43,391 bases of DNA from a virus, in the IMG/VR virus record IMGVR_UViG_3300027833_000089, positions 1 to 43,391 of that record; one strand, written 5' to 3'. This document shows positions 13,447 to 21,620 of the stretch, piece after piece. Positions within the stretch are counted from its first letter, which is position 1, and each line of letters begins with the position of its first letter. A program made the position numbers and the translations under genes. The notes beneath the pieces were generated by a model, which was given only the letters and a program-made list of their open reading frames with translations, ran no database searches and was not told the origin of the DNA.

Positions 13447-13701
13447 ATGCCAAAGAAGATATTACCAGAAGAAGCTATTACTGAATTAGATCGGGCAACT
13501 GGTTATTCGGGTAATATAGAAGCACATATAATTGCGGACATGTTACGCATAGAATCGATCACTACAGAGTTACGTGAGTTTAAAACTGACACTAAAAAAC
13601 GATTTGATAAAATAGAAGGATGGCTTGTTAGCATAGTTGCAATAACATTTACATCACTAATAGGTACAGTAGGTACTTTAATTTATAGGATGCTTGTATA
13701 A
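13447..13701 (+). CDS. Small membrane protein, coiled coil plus C-terminal helix (XhlA or holin-like)
   Basis: 84 residues, with the ATG at 13447 chosen because the longer frame runs back into the upstream gene. The middle is a charged helix (IADMLRIESITTELREFKTDTKKRFDKIEG) predicted to coil, followed by one transmembrane segment (WLVSIVAITFTSLIGTVG) and a short basic end. This arrangement is like XhlA-type small holin-associated proteins. Its place among head-internal genes also allows a role in DNA ejection. The stop overlaps the next ATG (TAATG). Confidence 0.55.
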   Translation: MPKKILPEEAITELDRATGYSGNIEAHIIADMLRIESITTELREFKTDTKKRFDKIEGWLVSIVAITFTSLIGTVGTLIYRMLV

Positions 13702-13982
13702 TGAGAATTGATGAATTTGTCGATGAAGAAATTGTCGAAGCACGAATGGTTTGGCGCCGTATGGGCAACAAAATTAAACGTGCAGTTCGTTGTACTAGTG
13801 GACGAAGAGCCGGCAGGGTTGTAGCTAATCCAAGTCAGTGTTCCGCTCCGTTGGATATCAAAAAGCGTATGACGCTGAAGAGAACTAAAGCAAAACTCGG
13901 TAAGCGCATGATTCGTAAGGCCCGCAGAACAAAGAGATTCAACCCTACTGCAAAACGATTAAAACAACTTAACAGGCGATAA
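13701..13982 (+). CDS. Very basic, capsid-targeted DNA-binding protein
   Basis: 93 residues. MRIDEFVDEEIVE-A matches the T4 prohead protease pattern after Glu13, with an acidic leader that would be removed. The mature part is extremely Arg/Lys-rich (GNKIKRAVRC, KKRMTLKRTKAKLGKRMIRK, KRLKQLNRR) and has a conserved-looking core (CTSGRRAGRVVANPSQCSAP) with two Cys. An acidic removable leader and a polycationic body are what one expects for a protein packed with DNA in the head, like the T4 internal proteins. The function is inferred from charge, N-terminus and operon context. Confidence 0.65.
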   Translation: MRIDEFVDEEIVEARMVWRRMGNKIKRAVRCTSGRRAGRVVANPSQCSAPLDIKKRMTLKRTKAKLGKRMIRKARRTKRFNPTAKRLKQLNRR

Positions 13983-13984
13983 TA

Positions 13985-16900
13985 ATGAAAGGTACGGACA
14001 TACGCACAGTTGATGCGTTAATTACAGAGTATGGCATGAGCCAAGGCAGTAGCACTCCTACTAGTCAGCAACAAAGCGGCGCATCTGCAAAAATAAGTGC
14101 CGCAAGTAAGCCACAGAAAAGTCCAACAACCGCGCCTAGTCAAAGTCCTACTACACAGCAAAATAAAATGGATACTAGCGCACCTGCAGAGCCTGAAGCA
14201 CCGGTTGTTAACAAAGCAAGAGAACTAGCCCAAGATTTAGAATACCAAGACGATGCTGGCGATACTGTTAAAGTTATTAGCCCACACGGTCAGGGTAAAA
14301 ACAAGAATAGTGTTATTGTGCAGAATCAAAAAAGTAAAGAATTCTACACAATAGATCCTAACGATGATATCGAACTACCGGCTATAGAAGAAAAAATAGA
14401 CCTCGATAAAATTTCAAAGCGTAAGAAAAAGCTACATAAAAAAATAAAAAGATTACTCCGTGCGCAAAAGCACTTACAACAAGGAGAAATCGTAACTGAA
14501 ATTAACTTCAACAGTAAAAATCTTGCCCAAGAAGCATTGCAAGCATCAATAAGATGCGGATTTGAAGCAGAAACAGTATGGGAAGGTATGTCAGAAGTCG
14601 ATGAAGACGACGACATGTCAGACAAGACTTGGTCAGAGATTGAAGATTTGATCAATGACCAAGAAGGCTATCGCGGTGTAGAATCAGTAGAAGAAGGATT
14701 TAGGGAGTGGATCCAAGAAACTGATTACTTCTATGATGCAGAAAGAGAAGTAATAGATGACCTAGTTAGCGACCGCAAAGACGACGAAGAGTTTGCTAAT
14801 CGTTACGTAGACAACAGTGTATCTATGGACGATGTTGACGAATATAAAGAAATGATTATGTCAGATTTAGCCATAGATGCTGACAGCGAAGAAGCACAAG
14901 AAGAAATCGAAGAGCGCAATTCATGGGACGAAGCGGCATGGGCTAGAGAATATGTCGAAGTAAATGAAGCTGATGCATTCGAAGAATGGCTAATAGACGA
15001 TGTTAGAGATAATGGCGAAGCATGGGATCAAGCATGGGATACTGTTTTAAATCAACATGATCCAGGTACTTGGTGCGATGAGGAGTATAGAGGCAGTTGG
15101 CGCGAGCTGTTAGGTAATATGGACATCTGGTTATACGCAGATGACGGCGGCGGCATGGACGCAGTTGCTACCCAGCTAGAAGAATGGGCAAGCAATAATA
15201 GTTTTTCAAATGATGTCCGGGCAGGTAGCTATCACAGCGGTAAAAGTGTTGATAACAACTACTGGCGTGTAGAAGATGACAGTTCAATTGAAGCCAACAG
15301 CGGCCTCGGTGCAGAGCTTATTAGTCCGGTATACGATACCCCAGCAGACATGCTTAACGAAATGAAGAGTTTGTTTGAGTTTATGCAAGAGAGAGATATT
15401 GTAACGAATAGATCAACTGGCATGCACGTTACTATGAGTATGAAAGATAAGGGCGCAGAGAAAGTGAACGCTCTAAAAATAGCATTATTACTAGGTGACA
15501 AGTATGTGCTAAAGCAGTTTGGCAGAGAAAATAATACTTATACCGACAGTCAACAAGCAAAAATACAATCTTATGTAGAAAACTTAACTGCTAATTTTAA
15601 AGATCAAAAGAGTCTCGAAGGATTAGAAGAAATACTTACTGGTGCTATAGGCGCAGGCAAGTTTAGTAGTATTAATTTTAAGACATCAGGCGGTGACCCT
15701 GTTACTAATGACGAAGGTAACCAGTTAATTGAGTTCCGTGTTGCAGGTGGTGATGATTATCACAGAGACGATACTAAACTTATAAAAACAGTTATTAGAT
15801 ATGCGGCAGTAATGCAGGCAGGTCACAATAAAGATGCATACAGAGCAGATTATATTAAAGCATTATTCCGTGTTCTTAATTCAGTAGGTGAAGTTGACCC
15901 TGACACTGAAAAGAATGCAACATCATATATCGATCCCGAAACAGTAGATACTAAAACAGTAGACGCATTTAAGGCAATAGCAAGTAAGCAGTCTTACAAA
16001 GATGTACTAGAATATTTAGGCATGGCTTATTCAGCTCGTGCAAAAGCAAATAAACTTAGCTCTGCTAATCCTCAACAAGAACTACAGTTTGAGGATGCAC
16101 ATGAAGACAGACAGTTAAGCCGAGAACTCCAAGAGAAAGCAAAGCAGTATTTTACTAAAGCAATGTCTTTGTTAATAGCTGATATTGCAACTGGACGAAA
16201 TCGTACCGAGCCTAAAGTGCAACAAATTGCAGGAATACGAGCGGCAGTTAAAGACTTTGGTATACCAGTACCTGAGCTATATCAAGCAACGCTAAAGTCA
16301 AGGCAATTTGAAGTTATCCCCGGTGGACAGCATGACCGCGAAGAAGCGTTTGCTACTGCGTTAAACAATTTACTAAAAGTTAAAACAGCTACAGCAAGAC
16401 AAGCAGAGTTTACAATTACATTTGATCGAGATAAAGATACACTCTGGATGCCTACTGCATACCGGGATTATTTAAGTAACGAAGGCAACTTAAACATATT
16501 TGGCACTGATACACCTGGCACTAAACCGCCTAAGATATCTGCTGAACTCTTTAAGAATGTACCTAAAACTAGTCATGACACTGTCCGTGGTGCAATAAGT
16601 CACTATTCGGATATTGCAGATGACGTGAGACGTGAAACAGACCTTATACAACGCATGGCCGCTGATCCTGATGTGGATCTCGTACCACTAAACGCAAGAA
16701 AAGAAAAGGTAGCAGGCTGGCAAAAAGAGATGGAAAAACATCTCCAAATCATAGACCAATTTAATAAAACTTATCAGTTTGTTCCTACTGCGCATCTAAG
16801 AGACTTGAAAGCGATATTTGGAGACAAAAAATATAATCTATATAGTAGAGTGAACAATGAAATAATAGACTATATAACTAAAAAATACAATATTCGATTC

Positions 16901-18358
16901 ACCGCAAAAGCAACAGAGAGTAAAAATATGTTTGAAAAATTTGAAAAATTATCATTAAAAGAGCAACTAGCATTTGTTAGCAAATTTGATACTAAGCAGA
17001 TTAACGAAGCGCACACGATAAGCAGAAAGAAAATGCTAAAGGAAGGCGCAGTACCTAACAATAGTGCAGACAGAAAAGTCAAGCAACTATTAAACGTACC
17101 GTTACTAGCAAACGATCTTAAAGCACAGATGGAAGCATATTTTGTTATGCCTATTCCTAGCATGATCAAAGCATTTAGAGAAGCAAGATCGTATGCAGGC
17201 GATAACTTTGATTTAAGACCAATATTTAAAAGTTTCTTAGATAATAATGCGCACCCAGAACTTAAAAAGAAAGCAGGCATTACAGAAAGTACTTTACTCG
17301 AGTATACTGATCTTAGTGTTGAGCGTGATTCGATTATAAAAATTATTAGCCAGCTGGACGTAACAGACGAGCAACAAGCACAACTGTTAGATAAAATTTA
17401 CAAGATAATTAACAGCGAGCATATATCAACTACAATTGGTACAGCATTTTCGAAGCCACTAGACAAAGAACCGCTGGGCGATACTGAAAAGCTACAAATT
17501 AAAGCAGACATGGCAGTTGTTATTGCTGGATTGAACAGTAACTTTGCCGCTATTAACCAGTTCTTAGACCAATTATTAAAGACAGGCAGTATTGTAAATT
17601 TAAAAGAACTATCAAAGCCCATGAACACGCTTAGTGCTTGTTTAAACGGCAGTGACGTAGCACTACAGGCACTACAAGCACTTTCTACATACGGCGTAGG
17701 TAAGAAGCAAAAAGGCCCGGGCGAGTATGCATTAGCTATTCTTAGTGATAAGATACACTTAGCAACAGGCGAAGGCGATTTAGAAATAGAAGGAATAGGC
17801 AAAGTAGAACTTAAAGCGGCTAACTCGAGTGCTGGCGGACGTATTGGGTATGGCGGCGGCTCTCAGAAAATGAAACGTGATGCAATTGCACAGTTTGCAG
17901 AATATATTCCAACTATAATGGCACACACTGACAGCAAAGGCGGAAGTATGGGCCTAAGACCATTTATTGACGCATTGAATGCTGACTTACCGATAACCGA
18001 TATGCAGAATCAAGCAGTGCGTAAGAAAATTATGACGGCATTGCTTGTAATGGATATGGAAAGTTATGCAGGCCCGATTATAAACAAAATAGCAACGTCA
18101 GATAATATTAGTGAAATTGAAAGCATATACTTACAGCAAAACTTCTTATGGTATAAAAACAGAGATGCATTTGATGCACTGTTACTAATACACATACCTA
18201 ACCAAAAAACGTCAATGATTAAGAATGAACAAGATCTTGCCGCATGGCACAGAAGCGGTCATGCACAAACGCTTAGTGTAAGTATCATTCCTACACAAGC
18301 AGGCGCAGGACGCGAGCAGTGGGCCCAGTTAACAATTAATAAAGCGAAAGTAGGCTAA
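13985..18358 (+). CDS. 1457-residue late protein with amidoligase-like domain and capsid-targeting type N-terminus
   Basis: MKGTDIRTVDALITE-Y ends in an (I)xE site at residue 15. A disordered Ser/Thr/Gln/Pro-rich linker (20-75) leads to a Lys-rich helix. SIRCGFEAETVWEG (about 189-202) fits the first strand of amidoligase (COOH-NH2 ligase) domains; a very acidic helical insert of about 240 residues follows. GLGAELISPVYDTPADML (about 438-455), NRSTGMHVTMSM (near 480) and QLIEFRVAGGDDYH (about 580-593) fit the later amidoligase strands and His motif. Residues 650-1457 are mostly helical with no motif I recognise. Family role: ATP-dependent amide bond formation. Substrate unknown. The enzyme may be delivered into the host with the DNA. 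Stop overlaps the next start. Confidence 0.6.
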   Translation: MKGTDIRTVDALITEYGMSQGSSTPTSQQQSGASAKISAASKPQKSPTTAPSQSPTTQQNKMDTSAPAEPEAPVVNKARELAQDLEYQDDAGDTVKVISPHGQGKNKNSVIVQNQKSKEFYTIDPNDDIELPAIEEKIDLDKISKRKKKLHKKIKRLLRAQKHLQQGEIVTEINFNSKNLAQEALQASIRCGFEAETVWEGMSEVDEDDDMSDKTWSEIEDLINDQEGYRGVESVEEGFREWIQETDYFYDAEREVIDDLVSDRKDDEEFANRYVDNSVSMDDVDEYKEMIMSDLAIDADSEEAQEEIEERNSWDEAAWAREYVEVNEADAFEEWLIDDVRDNGEAWDQAWDTVLNQHDPGTWCDEEYRGSWRELLGNMDIWLYADDGGGMDAVATQLEEWASNNSFSNDVRAGSYHSGKSVDNNYWRVEDDSSIEANSGLGAELISPVYDTPADMLNEMKSLFEFMQERDIVTNRSTGMHVTMSMKDKGAEKVNALKIALLLGDKYVLKQFGRENNTYTDSQQAKIQSYVENLTANFKDQKSLEGLEEILTGAIGAGKFSSINFKTSGGDPVTNDEGNQLIEFRVAGGDDYHRDDTKLIKTVIRYAAVMQAGHNKDAYRADYIKALFRVLNSVGEVDPDTEKNATSYIDPETVDTKTVDAFKAIASKQSYKDVLEYLGMAYSARAKANKLSSANPQQELQFEDAHEDRQLSRELQEKAKQYFTKAMSLLIADIATGRNRTEPKVQQIAGIRAAVKDFGIPVPELYQATLKSRQFEVIPGGQHDREEAFATALNNLLKVKTATARQAEFTITFDRDKDTLWMPTAYRDYLSNEGNLNIFGTDTPGTKPPKISAELFKNVPKTSHDTVRGAISHYSDIADDVRRETDLIQRMAADPDVDLVPLNARKEKVAGWQKEMEKHLQIIDQFNKTYQFVPTAHLRDLKAIFGDKKYNLYSRVNNEIIDYITKKYNIRFTAKATESKNMFEKFEKLSLKEQLAFVSKFDTKQINEAHTISRKKMLKEGAVPNNSADRKVKQLLNVPLLANDLKAQMEAYFVMPIPSMIKAFREARSYAGDNFDLRPIFKSFLDNNAHPELKKKAGITESTLLEYTDLSVERDSIIKIISQLDVTDEQQAQLLDKIYKIINSEHISTTIGTAFSKPLDKEPLGDTEKLQIKADMAVVIAGLNSNFAAINQFLDQLLKTGSIVNLKELSKPMNTLSACLNGSDVALQALQALSTYGVGKKQKGPGEYALAILSDKIHLATGEGDLEIEGIGKVELKAANSSAGGRIGYGGGSQKMKRDAIAQFAEYIPTIMAHTDSKGGSMGLRPFIDALNADLPITDMQNQAVRKKIMTALLVMDMESYAGPIINKIATSDNISEIESIYLQQNFLWYKNRDAFDALLLIHIPNQKTSMIKNEQDLAAWHRSGHAQTLSVSIIPTQAGAGREQWAQLTINKAKVG

Positions 18359-18894
18359 TGAAAATAATCGACTTTTTAACAGAAGCAAAGAAAGTTCTTG
18401 TACAAGAAAGATTACCGTATGGTAAAAAAGATCTCGACCCTGTAATGAGCGAAAGCACTATTAACTATCACTATGGCAAACTTGCAAAGGCATACGTTAC
18501 TAAGTTTAATGCAGGTGAAGGAGATGCTACATTTAACGAAGCAGGTGCATTCTTGCACAACGTATTCTTCCCACAATTAAAAGCACCGGGCGGCAGTAAT
18601 GCCCCAACTGGTGCAAGTAAAGAACTTATTATTAGCAAGTACGGTAGCTATGACAACTTTAAAGAAAAGTTTACAGAAGTAGCAATGAAAATCCAAGGAA
18701 GTGGCTGGGTTTATATGAGTACATCTGGCGATATTAAGACTATTACAAATCACCAAGTAAAAAATGATATAGCAATGTTAGTCGACTGGTGGGAACATGC
18801 ATGGGCACTGGACTACCAACAAGACAAGGCAAAATATCTCACCAATATGTGGCGCATTATAAATTGGGACGTCATAAACATTAGACTAAACTAA
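18358..18894 (+). CDS. Fe/Mn superoxide dismutase with capsid-targeting type N-terminus
   Basis: 178 residues. MKIIDFLTE-A carries a prohead protease site after Glu9. The rest is a clear Fe/Mn superoxide dismutase, slightly shorter than the usual 190-200: LPYGKKDLDPVMSESTINYHYGK at the N-domain, FLHNVFF, GSGWVYM, and LVDWWEHAWALDYQ followed by WRIINWDVI. All four metal ligands can be placed: H38, H67, D143 and H147. It converts superoxide to oxygen and hydrogen peroxide. It overlaps the amidoligase-like gene by one base (TAATG) in the late operon. Late expression plus targeting leader suggests it is carried in the head. Confidence 0.88.
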   Translation: MKIIDFLTEAKKVLVQERLPYGKKDLDPVMSESTINYHYGKLAKAYVTKFNAGEGDATFNEAGAFLHNVFFPQLKAPGGSNAPTGASKELIISKYGSYDNFKEKFTEVAMKIQGSGWVYMSTSGDIKTITNHQVKNDIAMLVDWWEHAWALDYQQDKAKYLTNMWRIINWDVINIRLN

Positions 18895-18902
18895 CCCAAT
18901 CC

Positions 18903-18910
18903 GGTAAATA
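18903..18910 (+). promoter_or_regulatory. Possible variant late promoter GGTAAATA
   Basis: GGTAAATA differs from the GATAAATA box by one base. Five bases later comes the ATG at 18916, so the T4-type +1 would be the start codon itself. No Shine-Dalgarno is seen before that ATG. Confidence 0.35.
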
Positions 18911-18915
18911 CTATT

Positions 18916-19098
18916 ATGAAAATTTCAGATATAATTATAGAAACAACAGCTGGCAGTATTGCTACAGTTGCAATGCCTATGGGCGGAATGAGAAAGCGTC
19001 CTAATCCAAGTGTGTTTGCAAAGACAAAAAAGACAAAGAAAAAACTTAAAGCAGGAATAACAGGCGCAGTAGAAGGTGCAGATGATACAAGCAGATAA
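18916..19098 (+). CDS. 60-residue basic protein with capsid-targeting type N-terminus
   Basis: MKISDIIIE-T is a very clear copy of the shared N-terminal segment with an IxE site at Glu9. A short hydrophobic stretch (GSIATVAMPMGGM) and a Lys/Arg-rich part (RKRPNPSVFAKTKKTKKKLK) follow. The gene has no visible ribosome site; a GGTAAATA box ends 5 bases before its ATG. It overlaps the downstream gene by 17 bases. It may be a small internal protein that binds packaged DNA, or a peptide released by proteolysis. No family recognised. Confidence 0.6.
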   Translation: MKISDIIIETTAGSIATVAMPMGGMRKRPNPSVFAKTKKTKKKLKAGITGAVEGADDTSR

Positions 19099-20023
19099 TC
19101 GTTGGGCTCAAATGTATGGCAACGCATTCGCAAAAGAAATAAGCAATCAAAAAACACAAGAAGTAACACGCAACAATGTAAGACGTACCATAGAGTATAG
19201 CTCAACACAACCTTATATATTTCGAAACACACAAGAAGGACTAGCGGCAGTAGGAATTGAAGTTTTATCAGAAGATACCTATACTGCATGTAAGTGGTCC
19301 CCAGCTGATATCTGGCTTAATCCTAAGTCACCTAAATATAAAATAACTAATAGACAAAAGAAGCAACTCAAATTCTACGGCTGGTGGGACAACGAAACAG
19401 ACCAAGTAGCAGACATTTGGTATAAAACAAATAATCAGGGTTTCCGTGATAAACATTTTGGCGGGGATGAACCGGGCATAGCATGTTTTGGATGTAGCCA
19501 CACATATGGATCAGGTATACATAGCCATCAAAATTGGCCTTCGCAACTAGCAGAACTAACAGGTGAAAAAACATTTAACTTAGGAACGCCGGCATGTTCA
19601 TTACAGTTAGGCGTTTGGTATGCACTAAACTTTATAGATAGAGACATTCCTAACTTAACAGGCATTGCAGTGTTTGTTCCACCTATGGGCAGGGCACCTG
19701 TTGCTATGAAGAGGCCAGATCAAGACCATTACTTTGTTAGCAATATGAGAGTAGAACTGCTAGAGAATGTCTCCCCGGAACTAGAGCTAGATACTGCTAC
19801 ACTAGACAAATATGTTAATATGATGGGAGCAAGTGCGCAAATGTCCTACGACATGCATCTAAAAACATTACAGTTACTTGCAAAACAACGTGGTATCCCA
19901 ATTGCTATAATACACCCGCAAGACATAACACCAAGCGACTGGGCCAGGGACCTAATGCATTTTGGTCCTGATACACACAACAGTATAGCAAGAATGGCAA
20001 TGCAAAAATTAGGTAGATTTTAG
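19082..20023 (+). CDS. SGNH/GDSL hydrolase, first of a tandem pair
   Basis: 313 residues with ATG 19082, preferred over the upstream GTG at 19076 because AGAAGG (19071-19076) is correctly spaced. IACFGCSHTYGSGI contains the nucleophile block GxSxTxG with S139; NLGTPACSLQLGVWY provides the glycine block; the C-terminal DLMHFGPDTHNSIA gives the Asp290-x-x-His293 pair and the usual GPxTH. The N-terminal 130 residues are specific to this pair (QKKQLKFYGWWDNETDQVADIWYKTNNQGFRD). Family role: esterase or deacetylase on glycans or lipids. It is probably a virion or cell-surface-modifying enzyme. 67-70% look-alike gene follows immediately (by eye, not computed). Confidence 0.75.
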   Translation: MIQADNRWAQMYGNAFAKEISNQKTQEVTRNNVRRTIEYSSTQPYIFRNTQEGLAAVGIEVLSEDTYTACKWSPADIWLNPKSPKYKITNRQKKQLKFYGWWDNETDQVADIWYKTNNQGFRDKHFGGDEPGIACFGCSHTYGSGIHSHQNWPSQLAELTGEKTFNLGTPACSLQLGVWYALNFIDRDIPNLTGIAVFVPPMGRAPVAMKRPDQDHYFVSNMRVELLENVSPELELDTATLDKYVNMMGASAQMSYDMHLKTLQLLAKQRGIPIAIIHPQDITPSDWARDLMHFGPDTHNSIARMAMQKLGRF

Positions 20024-20024
20024 C

Positions 20025-20921
20025 ATGAGTGCAGATCATCGATGGTCCCAGATGCGCGAGCATGGAAAAACTAGGCAAATAGACAAAACAGAATTAAGCA
20101 TAGCAACTAAAGAAACAATAAGGAAGACAATAGAGCATAGCTCTACTGCACCTTACTTGCATCGCACCCAATCGGGCATCGAATTAATCCAAGACGACGA
20201 CTACAATCTTTGCAAATGGACACCTGCAGATATATGGCTCAAGGATGGATTCAGCAGTAGACAAAAGAAGCAACTCAAGTACTACGGCTGGTGGGATTTA
20301 GATACTAACGAACTAGCTGATATATGGTACAAAACAAACAGGCAAGGTTTCCGTGATGACCACTTTAGTAATAGGCAAGGTATAGCATGTTTTGGATGTA
20401 GTCACACATACGGCTCAGGTGTACATAGCCATCAAAGTTGGCCTTCGCAACTAGCAGAACTAACAGGCGAAAAAACATTTAACTTAGGAACACCCGCAGG
20501 CTCTTTGGCGTTAGGCATTTGGTATGCACTGCATTGCTTAGACGAAGACTTGCCTAACTTAACAGCTATTGCTGTTCTTGTTCCGCCTATGGGCAGGGCA
20601 CCTGTTGCTATGAAGCATGATGATTTTTACTTTGTTAGCAATATGAGAGTAGAATTACTAGAAATTATCTCACCTGAACTAGAGCTAGACATTACTACTA
20701 TAGACAAGTATGTGGATATGATTACTGCCACTTCTCACATGACTTACGATATGCAATTAAAAACATTAGAACTAATTGCTAAGGCAAGAGGTATTCCGTT
20801 AGTAGTAACTCAACTAAGCGAAATAACTCCTAGTGATTGGGCTAGAGATATGGTACATCACGGTCCTCGTACACATCTAGACGTTGCAAAAGTAACTATG
20901 CAAAAATTAGGTAAATACTAG
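20025..20921 (+). CDS. SGNH/GDSL hydrolase, second of a tandem pair
   Basis: 298 residues, one base after the previous stop. It is collinear with the preceding protein over nearly the whole length: matching SRQKKQLKYYGWWD, CFGCSHTYGSGVHSHQ (S126), WPSQLAELTGEKTFNLGTPA, PPMGRAPVAMK, and DMVHHGPRTH (D275, H278). All catalytic residues are retained, so both copies may be active. It lacks about 15 residues of the first copy, mainly before GWW. The pair arose by tandem duplication. Differences concentrate in the N-terminal third and in the stretch after YFVSNMRVELLE, which may set substrate choice. Confidence 0.75.
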   Translation: MSADHRWSQMREHGKTRQIDKTELSIATKETIRKTIEHSSTAPYLHRTQSGIELIQDDDYNLCKWTPADIWLKDGFSSRQKKQLKYYGWWDLDTNELADIWYKTNRQGFRDDHFSNRQGIACFGCSHTYGSGVHSHQSWPSQLAELTGEKTFNLGTPAGSLALGIWYALHCLDEDLPNLTAIAVLVPPMGRAPVAMKHDDFYFVSNMRVELLEIISPELELDITTIDKYVDMITATSHMTYDMQLKTLELIAKARGIPLVVTQLSEITPSDWARDMVHHGPRTHLDVAKVTMQKLGKY

Positions 20922-20922
20922 T

Positions 20923-21141
20923 ATGAGAGCAGTTAAATGTAAAGACAATCAGATTAGTTTAATAAACGGTGCGCAAGCAAGACTGTTTAACCTAGCCGAA
21001 ATTAGCAAACTTAAAGCAATAGACTTGTCAGAACGTGACGCATATATTGCAGAAGAAATGTATCAGCAAAACATATTTAAAAAATCAGCAGATGCTGGCA
21101 TTGTTTGCTACACAACCTACTCAGCAAAGCAAGAAAAATAA
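20923..21141 (+). CDS. Small hypothetical protein
   Basis: 72 residues starting one base after the preceding stop, so probably translationally coupled. MRAVKCKDNQISLINGAQARL begins with a short beta-type segment, followed by a helix (SERDAYIAEEMYQQNIFKK) and a short Cys-containing end (ADAGIVCYTTYSAKQEK). No motif or family is recognised. It closes the SGNH pair unit before the CATAAATA box at 21152. Confidence 0.5.
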   Translation: MRAVKCKDNQISLINGAQARLFNLAEISKLKAIDLSERDAYIAEEMYQQNIFKKSADAGIVCYTTYSAKQEK

Positions 21142-21151
21142 TTCATCTGTT

Positions 21152-21159
21152 CATAAATA
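21152..21159 (+). promoter_or_regulatory. T4-type late promoter CATAAATA with start codon at +1
   Basis: CATAAATA ends 5 bases before the ATG at 21165. T4 late transcripts start 6 bases after the box, so the mRNA would begin at the A of the ATG. There is no ribosome-binding site before that ATG. Confidence 0.6.
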
Positions 21160-21164
21160 CCTGT

Positions 21165-21554
21165 ATGAACAAGAAAAGACTAACTAAGCAACTAGATACT
21201 ATAGCCACAAACGTAGCGAAGAAAGGAATCTTTATCGTTACTAAATCCGACGACTTCTTTATAGTGCAAGAACACATCACTAAAAGAGTAGTACATAGAG
21301 ACTTACCTATGCGAGGTATTGCCGAGTATTTGTGCAAGATGCAGAACAAAGGCAAAACACCGAACGAGCACGTCAAGAGAGAGATAAAGCAATTAGTATC
21401 ACAATATTTCAAGTTAAATAATGACATGTTGTTTTATCAGCATACACTAAAATCCACTAAGGATTCAACAAGATGGCATGCTACATACGCAAGACTACAC
21501 GAATGCAGAGCTAGATTCACGTTCACAAAGAAAGAGCTCGCGAGCTTCAAATAA
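21165..21554 (+). CDS. Conserved-type phage hypothetical protein
   Basis: 129 residues. The start at 21165 is chosen because the longer frame extends back into the upstream gene without a ribosome site, and the MNKKRLTKQLD start directly follows a late promoter. It is basic and mostly helical, with a beta hairpin near the N-terminus (KGIFIVTKSDDFFIVQEHIT) and a Cys-containing helix at the end (RLHECRARFTFTKKELASFK). No motif is recognised. Likely leaderless late expression. Confidence 0.55.
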   Translation: MNKKRLTKQLDTIATNVAKKGIFIVTKSDDFFIVQEHITKRVVHRDLPMRGIAEYLCKMQNKGKTPNEHVKREIKQLVSQYFKLNNDMLFYQHTLKSTKDSTRWHATYARLHECRARFTFTKKELASFK

Positions 21555-21570
21555 AATCATCGACAAAGAT

Positions 21571-21578
21571 GATAAATA
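21571..21578 (+). promoter_or_regulatory. T4-type late promoter GATAAATA
   Basis: GATAAATA lies 42 bases before the ATG at 21621. It heads a unit of three or four late genes that ends at the terminator 23585-23609. Confidence 0.8.
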
Positions 21579-21620
21579 ACAGTAATATAGAATTATAGTT
21601 AAACACTGGGATTGGATAAC

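Noticed and set aside
13447-13701. Firm call of holin for the small membrane protein.
   Set aside because: Only one helix with a coiled segment; no endolysin gene nearby, so kept as holin-like or ejection-related.
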